A stretch of DNA of 64,000 nucleotides from Blastocladiella emersonii ATCC 22665 (Eukaryota; Blastocladiomycota; Blastocladiomycetes; Blastocladiales; Blastocladiaceae). Below, in pieces: positions 1 through 8,140 of this stretch (within the stretch, counting starts at the first letter, position 1; each line of letters starts with the position of its first letter). The translations under genes were made by a program, and so were the position numbers. The notes beneath the pieces are model-generated. The model did not search any database, was not told the origin of the DNA, and saw only the letters and a program-made list of their open reading frames with translations. The stretch is from NCBI GenBank assembly GCA_025594325.1, contig JANHCV010000005.1, positions 2,135,501 through 2,199,500 on the forward strand. The letters are read 5' to 3'.

Positions 1-954
1 ATATTTGACAGCAGAAAAATAGTAAACCAACCTCGTACAAAATTGTCATGGTACTCAAACAAAACCATATTCAAAACCTTGACTTCCCGCATATCCAGCT
101 GGCCAGGGACCCATAAATCACAGTATGGAACCAACAAAGTATCTGACAACAGAAATATGGTAAAACAGCTACGCGGATAATTGTCATGGTACTCAATCAA
201 AACCATACTCAAACCTTTGCTTTCCTGCATGTCCAGCTGGCCACTGACCCATAAATCACAGTATCGGACCAAGAAAATATCTGACCATGGAAATATAGTA
301 TACCAGCCACCTAGGTAATTGTCATGGCACTCAAACAAAACCATAGTCAAGTCTTTGACTATCCACATGTCCAGCTGATTGAGGACCCATGAATCGTAAC
401 GTCAAAGCAACAATATATCTCACCATGGAAGTATAGTAAACCAGCCACTCTGGCAATTGTCATGGTACTCAAACAAAACCATACTCAAATCTATGACTTC
501 CCACATGTCCAGCAGGTTGGACACCCATAAATCACAGTATCAAACCAACAAAATATCAGACCACAGGAGTATATAAAACCGACCACGTAGGTAATTGTCT
601 TGGTACTCAAACAAAACCATATTCAAATCTTTCAATTCCCGCTTGTCCAGCTAGCCAGGGACCCATAAATCACAGGATCACAGCAACAAAGTATCTGACA
701 ACAGAAATATGGTACACCAGCCACGTAGATAATTGTCATGGTACTCAAACAAAACCATACTCAAATCTTCGAGTGCCCCATGTCCAGGTGGGCAAGGGCC
801 TATAAATCACAGTATTGAACCAAGAAAATACCTGACGATCGGGATGTATCAAACCCGCCACGCTGATACTTGTCGTGGTACTCAAACATAACCATACTCA
901 GCCAAATCTTTGAATACCCTCACGTCCAGGTGGGCAAGGAACCAAAGCGCCAGA
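1..954. repeat. 138-bp satellite monomers, block 1 (about 7 visible)
   Basis: The anchor ATTGTCATGGTACTCAAAC or a variant recurs at 42, 180, 318, 456, 594, 732 and 869: a 138-bp period with one 137-bp step. A second anchor, CATAAATCACAG, recurs at 112, 250, 388 (variant), 526, 664 and 801. Monomers share a recognisable consensus but differ from each other by many substitutions, while the same monomer in other units is essentially unchanged. After about 954 similarity to the consensus fades into unique sequence. Monomer 5 alone contains TATATAAAA (570-578). The period is divisible by three, so minus-strand frames stay open with a 46-residue periodicity; I do not read that as coding. Confidence 0.95.
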
Positions 955-1062
955 TATTCAAATCTACCGCTTTGTGCACACTCCACTAGCCAACTCTTCG
1001 ATCCACTAATTATGGAGCCCGTCGTCAAAGTACACTGTCCAATCAACTAAGTAAACAGCCAA

Positions 1063-1150
1063 CCTGCCAGCCTGCCAGCCTGCCAGCCTGCCAGCCTGCC
1101 AGCCTGCCAGCCTGCCAGCCTGCCAGCCTGCCAACCTGCCAACCTGCCAA
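1063..1150. repeat. CCTGCCAG minisatellite, 8 copies + 3 CCTGCCAA
   Basis: Perfect head-to-tail CCTGCCAG octamers followed by three CCTGCCAA and then CCTGCCGCC. The three variant copies at the right edge are the same in all units, so change is confined to the pure left part. This is the only locus in the unit with large length variation. Confidence 0.97.
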
Positions 1151-2040
1151 CCTGCCGCCTTGCCTACCTGCTATCCGAACACCCACACCGCCTCGCAAGT
1201 CATTGGGGGCCCGCGCTCTCTGGTTGCCGTCCCAGCCAACAAAGGAATGAATGATGAGCCCTGGCAGCCTGGCAGCCTGCCACACTGACAGCCTGACTGA
1301 CAGCGCCCACCCAGTAGATATTATCTATCTCGTAGGTAGTCTGGGAGGACTTCGTTAGTCAATACACGACCAGTCTCCTCCTGGCTGCCGGCTCTGCTGT
1401 CCACTCCAAGTCCTGCATGATGATGGGCCAAGGAGGGTTCCGAGCAGCTCCTCTGTCTACCCGCGTGAAACCACTCACCCGCTGACGGATGTATACCACG
1501 CACCGTGCAGCGCGCACAGCACACAGCGCCCGACGCACCACGCGGTGCGCACACGGCGCAAACGGCCACCCTGGTGTCACACACACTCGCATGAACGGCA
1601 GGCATGCAAGGCGTCCGTCCTCAACTCAACAATGATTTATCATCCAGGCTTACTACTCGCTCCAACGGGTGCGCCTGCCTGCCCTCCCAGTGCCGTTGAT
1701 TGATTGATGGGTGCGCCAGCCCCTGTTGCCAGCCACGTGGCAAGCAACACCTCAGCACCTGCGTCGCCCTGGCCACCGTCCGTACCTTGCAAACAGCGTA
1801 GCAGCCGTACTGCTTCACAGGGCTGCAGAGGGCTGGCTGCGGAGGGCTGAGGCGGCAGGGCTCCTCCTGCAGGAAGGAGACAGTGCTGGGGCCAAGGAGT
1901 GCTAGGGACGACAAACTGAATGGTGAATGACCAGACCAACACACCACATGCTCCTGGCAGGAGTGCGTGTGGGCGTGCGGGCCCGTGTCCGTGCGTGCCT
2001 GTGTCTGTGCGTGCCTGGATTAGACCTCCATCACAAGCGC

Positions 2041-2134
2041 CAAGTGACCAAGTGACCAAGTGACAAAGTGACCAAGGTGACCAAGGTGACCAAGGTGACC
2101 AAGGTGACCAGGGTGACCAAGGTGACCAAGTGAC
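2041..2134. repeat. Frozen CAAG(G)TGAC minisatellite, 11 copies
   Basis: Four 8-bp copies (three CAAGTGAC, one AAAGTGAC), then six 9-bp copies (CAAGGTGAC, the fifth being CAGGGTGAC), then one 8-bp copy. Unlike the CCTGCCAG array it has the same copy number and the same variant order in all fifteen complete units. It recurs at 6209, 10352, 14463, 18614, 22765, 26940, 31090, 35201, 39352, 43503, 47614, 51796, 55906 and 60016, each 94 bp long. The internal variants probably stabilise it. Confidence 0.95.
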
Positions 2135-2470
2135 ACACAAGCACCAAGCTAGGGTGGCCGGGCGGCCATGGACCGTACTGCATGGGTACCATTACCGTGG
2201 ACTGGCCGCGGCCATTTATTGCAGCACAGCCCTGCCTGGCTCAGGACGCGGCGGGCGTGGGAGGCGGGCAGGGTAGATAGGTAGCAGCAGCAGGACCTGG
2301 CTAGCTGGCTGTCAAACAACACGAGTGAAGGGGTGCGTGAGGGAGGGTGTGTTGAACGAATGGATGGGTGGATGCAGGCAGACCTTCATACGTGTCGTGC
2401 GTGATGAGGATTGGTTGGCCACCATCCACCAACGCCATGGCATGGCTGCGGGTGTCGCTGCGTGCGCCTT

Positions 2471-2594
2471 GGCGGGTGGTGGTGTTGGTGGGTGGTGTTG
2501 GTGGGTGCTGTGGTGGTAGTGGAGCTAAAGTGGTGTTGTGGGGCTCCTGGGGTCCCCTTCCCTTCCTGTCTGGCCTAGGTGGGTGGGTGGGCGG
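2471..2594 (+). other. G-rich stretch with a candidate G-quadruplex
   Basis: Plus strand rich in GGTGGT/GGTGGG from 2471 to 2523, and at 2578-2594 the run pattern GG-T-GGG-T-GGG-T-GGG-C-GG. Single-base loops between G-runs favour a quadruplex on the plus strand. It sits about 110-230 bp upstream of the retrocopy and is conserved in all units. Folding is inferred, not shown. Confidence 0.5.
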
Positions 2595-2704
2595 ACGTAG
2601 CGCGCATGCGGGCGGGCAAGGTAGGAACGTTGCTCACGCAATGGATCATGTATTTTATGGAACGTAGTCTGCACAGCAGAGAGGGGGACGTCCGGCCCAA
2701 TCGG

Positions 2705-2721
2705 ACCCTCCACGAATCACA
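2705..2721 (+). repeat. 17-bp target-site duplication, left copy
   Basis: ACCCTCCACGAATCACA, repeated without mismatch at 3974-3990. The bases outside the match differ on both sides (G/A before, C/A after), so the duplication is exactly 17 bp. Upstream sequence from about 2690 can be aligned loosely with the 138-bp monomer (GTCC...ACCC...AATCACA), suggesting that this is the left half of the interrupted monomer. Confidence 0.9.
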
Positions 2722-2860
2722 CCGCGCCGCCGCCTCTGTTGCCGCCGCGGCCGCCGCTAAACGACCAATCGAATCTTCTACTACACCACCAACACCACCA
2801 CCACCACCCGCTACGCTTTCTCCTGTCCATGGCGAGGACCTCAGCACTCCCGGCTACGCC

Positions 2861-3394
2861 ATGGTCGGCGAGTCCGTTGCTGGCGCGACGCGGTCCCTTG
2901 CCTCGTTCGGCCGTCGCCTCCTCGCCTCCATCTGGCGCGACCCCGCCGCTCTGTCTCGCCTCGCCGGCTGCGTTGTACGCGCCCGCGACGTCGCCTTCGC
3001 CTCCCGCTCACTCCAACTCGACCGCGACCTCGCTCGACCCGTCCTCGCGGCCATCACGTCCGTCGCCTCCCGATCCCTCTGGCGCGGCGCCTGGCTCTCT
3101 CACTCCGCTGGCTGCGCCGAGGCCGACCCACTCGATTCTTCTGAAGCTCCGCCGCGCGAGCCGCGTGAGCGGGCCCGCCGCCCATTTGGCCAGCCCATTG
3201 CCACACTCAAGTTCATCAACCGCCACCACTACTGCTCTCGCTGTCTGAGCTCGCTCCATTCCCACGTCCCCAACCCGTCTGGGCGTGAAGAAGACCCGCC
3301 AGTGTGCCCGCCGTCCACCGCGGCCCAAGCGGCTCTTGTTGCAGATCCCTCCGTCCGACTTTGGCTGCTCGGTTCCCCAAGGCACATTCGGTGA
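2861..3394 (+). CDS. Unknown 177-residue ORF in the retrocopy (unit 1)
   Basis: I do not recognise this protein. The start is the ATG in GCC-ATG-G, a favourable eukaryotic initiation context, 139 bp from the 5' end of the insert. The frame stays open upstream to the insert boundary with no earlier in-frame ATG inside the insert. Codons strongly favour C in third position, especially over the first ~85, as expected for a real gene in a GC-rich eukaryote. Residues 1-85 are Arg/Ala/Leu/Ser-rich with possible amphipathic helices. Residues ~98-111 are charged and Pro/Arg-rich. Residues ~121-131 hold His-His-Tyr-Cys-x2-Cys and a further His, weakly reminiscent of a metal-binding knuckle. The tail is Pro-rich. 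There is no signal peptide or clear membrane segment. A second frame (ATG 2829 to 3248, 139 codons, Pro/Ser-rich) overlaps it and starts earlier in the transcript, but with T at -3. The ORF may be the coding part of a processed gene copy or an unconstrained remnant. Confidence 0.4.
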   Translation: MVGESVAGATRSLASFGRRLLASIWRDPAALSRLAGCVVRARDVAFASRSLQLDRDLARPVLAAITSVASRSLWRGAWLSHSAGCAEADPLDSSEAPPREPRERARRPFGQPIATLKFINRHHYCSRCLSSLHSHVPNPSGREEDPPVCPPSTAAQAALVADPSVRLWLLGSPRHIR

Positions 3395-3940
3395 TGTGAC
3401 TAGACCAAGGATCGGCGCAGTCGACGCAAGTCCAGTAGCACCAGGTGTTTGCGCGCGGTACTGACCCATCCACTTTCTCTCGTTCTGACGACGATGAAAC
3501 GCATGATCCGCCACTGAATGGCGCTGACGCACAAAAGAAAACGAAGGAGAAAAACAAAAAGAAAAGAAACGCAAAAAGAAGAATGTCCGCACAAAAAGAT
3601 GGAAAAACATCTGACGAACCTCACAGGCCATGCCCAAGACCACAGCACTGCCACTGGTCCATTGGCATGTCCTCGCGCTCTAGTTGGTCACGCCAGCTTG
3701 TCTCTCTGCTCGGTCTCTCTTTACTGCGTTTCGTTCGCTCTCTTAGCTCGCTGCTCGAGCTCGCTCTCTCTTCGCCTCGTTCGCCCATCTCTCTCGTACT
3801 CCCCTCTCCTCCCACAATTCTTCCCCCTATGCTCCTCGACGTGCACGGTCCGGGCTTGTCGTACTGCGGCTTGCCCACAAAAGGGCTGCTGCCCGTTGCA
3901 CAGTGGATATTCTGCTTGCAGTTCACAACCGCTGTTAAGG

Positions 3941-3970
3941 AATAAATGCATTGGTTCCAAAAAAAAAAAA
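3941..3970 (+). terminator. AATAAA polyadenylation signal plus poly(A) tail
   Basis: AATAAA at 3941-3946, 12 bp, then twelve A (3959-3970). The spacing fits a cleavage/polyadenylation site, so the A-run is best read as the reverse-transcribed tail of the parent mRNA. The tail is 12 A in unit 1, 11 in units 2-6 and 8-11, and 10 in units 7 and 12-15. Confidence 0.75.
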
Positions 3971-3973
3971 GAA

Positions 3974-3990
3974 ACCCTCCACGAATCACA
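3974..3990 (+). repeat. 17-bp target-site duplication, right copy
   Basis: Second copy of the 17-mer, directly after the A-rich tail. It leads into ...CCAGCCACGTAGACAATTG, clearly a 138-bp satellite monomer. The pair is kept in every complete unit (for example 6873-6889 and 8141-8157 in unit 2). Confidence 0.9.
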
Positions 3991-5098
3991 ATATGCACGC
4001 AATGAATTGACCGATGATATGGCCGTACCAAACCAGCCACGTAGACAATTGTCATGGTAGTCGAACAAAACCATATTCAAATCTTGGACTACCCGCTTGT
4101 CCAGCTAGCCAGGGACCCATAAATCACAGTATCGACCCAACTAAATATTTGACAGCAGAAAAATAGTAAACCAACCTCGTACAAAATTGTCATGGTACTC
4201 AAACAAAACCATATTCAAAACCTTGACTTCCCGCATATCCAGCTGGCCAGGGACCCATAAATCACAGTATGGAACCAACAAAGTATCTGACAACAGAAAT
4301 ATGGTAAAACAGCTACGCGGATAATTGTCATGGTACTCAATCAAAACCATACTCAAACCTTTGCTTTCCTGCATGTCCAGCTGGCCACTGACCCATAAAT
4401 CACAGTATCGGACCAAGAAAATATCTGACCATGGAAATATAGTATACCAGCCACCTAGGTAATTGTCATGGCACTCAAACAAAACCATAGTCAAGTCTTT
4501 GACTATCCACATGTCCAGCTGATTGAGGACCCATGAATCGTAACGTCAAAGCAACAATATATCTCACCATGGAAGTATAGTAAACCAGCCACTCTGGCAA
4601 TTGTCATGGTACTCAAACAAAACCATACTCAAATCTATGACTTCCCACATGTCCAGCAGGTTGGACACCCATAAATCACAGTATCAAACCAACAAAATAT
4701 CAGACCACAGGAGTATATAAAAGCGACCACGTAGGTAATTGTCTTGGTACTCAAACAAAACCATATTCAAATCTTTCAATTCCCGCTTGTCCAGCTAGCC
4801 AGGGACCCATAAATCACAGGATCACAGCAACAAAGTATCTGACAACAGAAATATGGTACACCAGCCACGTAGATAATTGTCATGGTACTCAAACAAAACC
4901 ATACTCAAATCTTCGAGTGCCCCATGTCCAGGTGGGCAAGGGCCTATAAATCACAGTATTGAACCAAGAAAATACCTGACGATCGGGATGTATCAAACCC
5001 GCCACGCTGATACTTGTCGTGGTACTCAAACATAACCATACTCAGCCAAATCTTTGAATACCCTCACGTCCAGGTGGGCAAGGAACCAAAGCGCCAGA
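3974..5098. repeat. 138-bp satellite block 2 (about 8 monomers)
   Basis: The first complete block in the window. It opens at the right-hand 17-bp duplication of the retrocopy. Its first monomer (anchor at 4048, 138 bp before the next at 4186) is the most diverged and contains the insertion point. G at 4723 next to the TATA-like motif of monomer 5. Confidence 0.95.
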
Positions 5099-5206
5099 TA
5101 TTCAAATCTACCGCTTTGTGCACACTCCACTAGCCAACTCTTCGATCCACTAATTATGGAGCCCGTCGTCAAAGTACACTGTCCAATCAACTAAGTAAAC
5201 AGCCAA

Positions 5207-5318
5207 CCTGCCAGCCTGCCAGCCTGCCAGCCTGCCAGCCTGCCAGCCTGCCAGCCTGCCAGCCTGCCAGCCTGCCAGCCTGCCAGCCTGCCAGCCTGCC
5301 AACCTGCCAACCTGCCAA
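5207..5318. repeat. CCTGCCAG minisatellite, 11 copies + 3 variants
   Basis: Three copies more than unit 1. Confidence 0.97.
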
Positions 5319-6889
5319 CCTGCCGCCTTGCCTACCTGCTATCCGAACACCCACACCGCCTCGCAAGTCATTGGGGGCCCGCGCTCTCTGGTTGCCGTCC
5401 CAGCCAACAAAGGAATGAATGATGAGCCCTGGCAGCCTGGCAGCCTGCCACACTGACAGCCTGACTGACAGCGCCCACCCAGTAGATATTATCTATCTCG
5501 TAGGTAGTCTGGGAGGACTTCGTTAGTCAATACACGACCAGTCTCCTCCTGGCTGCCGGCTCTGCTGTCCACTCCAAGTCCTGCATGATGATGGGCCAAG
5601 GAGGGTTCCGAGCAGCTCCTCTGTCTACCCGCGTGAAACCACTCACCCGCTGACGGATGTATACCACGCACCGTGCAGCGCGCACAGCACACAGCGCCCG
5701 ACGCACCACGCGGTGCGCACACGGCGCAAACGGCCACCCTGGTGTCACACACACTCGCATGAACGGCAGGCATGCAAGGCGTCCGTCCTCAACTCAACAA
5801 TGATTTATCATCCAGGCTTACTACTCGCTCCAACGGGTGCGCCTGCCTGCCCTCCCAGTGCCGTTGATTGATTGATGGGTGCGCCAGCCCCTGTTGCCAG
5901 CCACGTGGCAAGCAACACCTCAGCACCTGCGTCGCCCTGGCCACCGTCCGTACCTTGCAAACAGCGTAGCAGCCGTACTGCTTCACAGGGCTGCAGAGGG
6001 CTGGCTGCGGAGGGCTGAGGCGGCAGGGCTCCTCCTGCAGGAAGGAGACAGTGCTGGGGCCAAGGAGTGCTAGGGACGACAAACTGAATGGTGAATGACC
6101 AGACCAACACACCACATGCTCCTGGCAGGAGTGCGTGTGGGCGTGCGGGCCCGTGTCCGTGCGTGCCTGTGTCTGTGCGTGCCTGGATTAGACCTCCATC
6201 ACAAGCGCCAAGTGACCAAGTGACCAAGTGACAAAGTGACCAAGGTGACCAAGGTGACCAAGGTGACCAAGGTGACCAGGGTGACCAAGGTGACCAAGTG
6301 ACACACAAGCACCAAGCTAGGGTGGCCGGGCGGCCATGGACCGTACTGCATGGGTACCATTACCGTGGACTGGCCGCGGCCATTTATTGCAGCACAGCCC
6401 TGCCTGGCTCAGGACGCGGCGGGCGTGGGAGGCGGGCAGGGTAGATAGGTAGCAGCAGCAGGACCTGGCTAGCTGGCTGTCAAACAACACGAGTGAAGGG
6501 GTGCGTGAGGGAGGGTGTGTTGAACGAATGGATGGGTGGATGCAGGCAGACCTTCATACGTGTCGTGCGTGATGAGGATTGGTTGGCCACCATCCACCAA
6601 CGCCATGGCATGGCTGCGGGTGTCGCTGCGTGCGCCTTGGCGGGTGGTGGTGTTGGTGGGTGGTGTTGGTGGGTGCTGTGGTGGTAGTGGAGCTAAAGTG
6701 GTGTTGTGGGGCTCCTGGGGTCCCCTTCCCTTCCTGTCTGGCCTAGGTGGGTGGGTGGGCGGACGTAGCGCGCATGCGGGCGGGCAAGGTAGGAACGTTG
6801 CTCACGCAATGGATCATGTATTTTATGGAACGTAGTCTGCACAGCAGAGAGGGGGATGTCCGGCCCAATCGGACCCTCCACGAATCACA

Positions 6890-8140
6890 CCGCGCCGCCG
6901 CCTCTGTTGCCGCCGCGGCCGCCGCTAAACGACCAATCGAATCTTCTACTACACCACCAACACCACCACCACCACCCGCTACGCTTTCTCCTGTCCATGG
7001 CGAGGACCTCAGCACTCCCGGCTACGCCATGGTCGGCGAGTCCGTTGCTGGCGCGACGCGGTCCCTTGCCTCGTTCGGCCGTCGCCTCCTCGCCTCCATC
7101 TGGCGCGACCCCGCCGCTCTGTCTCGCCTCGCCGGCTGCGTTGTACGCGCCCGCGACGTCGCCTTCGCCTCCCGCTCACTCCAACTCGACCGCGACCTCG
7201 CTCGACCCGTCCTCGCGGCCATCACGTCCGTCGCCTCCCGATCCCTCTGGCGCGGCGCCTGGCTCTCTCACTCCGCTGGCTGCGCCGAGGCCGACCCACT
7301 CGATTCTTCTGAAGCTCCGCCGCGCGAGCCGCGTGAGCGGGCCCGCCGCCCATTTGGCCAGCCCATTGCCACACTCAAGTTCATCAACCGCCACCACTAC
7401 TGCTCTCGCTGTCTGAGCTCGCTCCATTCCCACGTCCCCAACCCGTCTGGGCGTGAAGAAGACCCGCCAGTGTGCCCGCCGTCCACCGCGGCCCAAGCGG
7501 CTCTTGTTGCAGATCCCTCCGTCCGACTTTGGCTGCTCGGTTCCCCAAGGCACATTCGGTGATGTGACTAGACCAAGGATCGGCGCAGTCGACGCAAGTC
7601 CAGTAGCACCAGGTGTTTGCGCGCGGTACTGACCCATCCACTTTCTCTCGTTCTGACGACGATGAAACGCATGATCCGCCACTGAATGGCGCTGACGCAC
7701 AAAAGAAAACGAAGGAGAAAAACAAAAAGAAAAGAAACGCAAAAAGAAGAATGTCCGCACAAAAAGATGGAAAAACATCTGACGAACCTCACAGGCCATG
7801 CCCAAGACCACAGCACTGCCACTGGTCCATTGGCATGTCCTCGCGCTCTAGTTGGTCACGCCAGCTTGTCTCTCTGCTCGGTCTCTCTTTACTGCGTTTC
7901 GTTCGCTCTCTTAGCTCGCTGCTCGAGCTCGCTCTCTCTTCGCCTCGTTCGCCCATCTCTCTCGTACTCCCCTCTCCTCCCACAATTCTTCCCCCTATGC
8001 TCCTCGACGTGCACGGTCCGGGCTTGTCGTACTGCGGCTTGCCCACAAAAGGGCTGCTGCCCGTTGCACAGTGGATATTCTGCTTGCAGTTCACAACCGC
8101 TGTTAAGGAATAAATGCATTGGTTCCAAAAAAAAAAAGAA
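6890..8140 (+). mobile_element. Retrocopy, unit 2
   Basis: Flanked by the 17-mers at 6873-6889 and 8141-8157; AATAAA at 8109, A11 tail. Confidence 0.85.
7029..7562 (+). CDS. Unknown 177-residue retrocopy ORF, unit 2
   Basis: Translation identical to the unit 1 copy. Confidence 0.4.
   Translation: MVGESVAGATRSLASFGRRLLASIWRDPAALSRLAGCVVRARDVAFASRSLQLDRDLARPVLAAITSVASRSLWRGAWLSHSAGCAEADPLDSSEAPPREPRERARRPFGQPIATLKFINRHHYCSRCLSSLHSHVPNPSGREEDPPVCPPSTAAQAALVADPSVRLWLLGSPRHIR

Larger units (their letters stand above)
1151..2704. other. GC-rich spacer without a supportable gene
   Basis: About 1.55 kb between the CCTGCCAG array and the retrocopy. It contains short runs of tetranucleotide-like repeats (GATT near 1696), a small perfect hairpin (CGCACC/GGTGCG, 1534-1549), the frozen minisatellite, a 12-bp palindrome TGGCCGCGGCCA (2203-2214) and a G-rich stretch (2471-2594). 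Frames of 60-170 codons are open on both strands, but those I traced begin only at GTG, TTG or CTG and are low in complexity. That fits GC-rich non-coding DNA with few chance stop codons. The same spacer lies at the corresponding offset in every unit, with a single private change in unit 15 (59511) and the C/T difference of unit 1 at 2689. Confidence 0.8.
2722..3973 (+). mobile_element. Retroposed cDNA (poly(A)-tailed retrocopy) in unit 1, 1252 bp
   Basis: The insert lies between the two 17-bp direct repeats. Its 3' end shows AATAAA at 3941-3946, then 12 bp, then A12 and GAA. This is the expected structure of an mRNA reverse-transcribed and inserted by a LINE-type (target-primed) machinery. 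The 5' end is GC-rich (CCG/GCC triplets), then a CACC-rich leader. A 177-codon ORF follows (2861-3394), then about 550 bp that look like a 3' UTR with an A-rich purine tract (about 3530-3605) and a CT-rich tract (about 3695-3825). I see no reverse transcriptase, endonuclease or LTR, so it is non-autonomous: a processed gene copy or a long SINE-like element. The insertion point G/ACCC is not the TT/AAAA preference of mammalian L1. Confidence 0.85.
1..4144. repeat. Macrosatellite unit 1 (4144 bp; left edge is the window edge)
   Basis: Reference unit for all offsets. The phase is arbitrary: each unit is cut at the ATATTTGACAGCAG motif that opens the window. Order inside: 138-bp satellite monomers (1-954), short unique stretch, CCTGCCAG minisatellite (8 copies, 1063-1150 with three CCTGCCAA), GC-rich spacer with a frozen minisatellite (2041-2134), retroposed cDNA (2722-3973), and the first monomer of the next satellite block. 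Private states: C at 2689, where all later units have T, and the longest poly(A) run (12). Shared variable sites: A at 18, C at 579, A at 3997. Confidence 0.97.

Noticed and set aside
1063-1150. CRISPR-like array
   Set aside because: Octamers are directly adjacent, with no spacers; a plain minisatellite.
1043-1285. Minus-strand frame through the CCTGCCAG array (Gly-Arg-Leu-Ala-Gly-Trp-Gln repeats)
   Set aside because: It starts only at GTG, consists of translated octamers, and its C-terminus shifts frame with copy number (different ends for 8/11, 4/13 and 9/12 copies). It could be called phase-variable, but there is no ATG or coding signal.
1640-2140. Minus-strand frame of 166 codons with Trp-Ser-Pro repeats
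   Set aside because: It begins at TTG, has no internal ATG, and its N-terminus is the translated frozen minisatellite.
2579-3394. Longer version (271 codons) of the retrocopy ORF starting upstream of the left duplication
   Set aside because: It starts at GTG in the G-rich spacer and crosses the insertion boundary. The part before 2722 is not part of the parent mRNA, so ATG 2861 is the sensible start.
3008-3643. Minus-strand frame of 211 codons inside the retrocopy
   Set aside because: Antisense to the AATAAA/poly(A) orientation of the insert and overlapping the better-supported plus-strand frame; a GC-rich shadow frame.
2705-3990. LTR retrotransposon or DNA transposon
   Set aside because: No terminal repeats inside the 17-bp duplications, no inverted ends, no integrase, transposase or reverse transcriptase; the one-sided poly(A) argues for retroposition.
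3518-4060. Plus-strand Lys/Arg-rich frame with an NLS-like start (ATG 3518)
   Set aside because: It reads through the poly(A) tail and the right target-site duplication into satellite DNA, and its end changes with the tail length (10-12 A), so it cannot be the parent gene's coding region.
1-4144. rDNA intergenic spacer or 5S/tRNA gene cluster
   Set aside because: Sub-repeats plus GC-rich spacer resemble an IGS, but no rRNA sequence occurs in the 4.1 kb unit, and I saw no convincing pol III A/B boxes (GGTTCCGAG near 1437 is only a partial B-box match).
4141-4512. Minus-strand 123-codon frame with 46-residue internal repeats
   Set aside because: 138 is divisible by three, so any open monomer frame repeats in phase. 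The frame is limited to three monomers and broken in the others; best explained by satellite periodicity.
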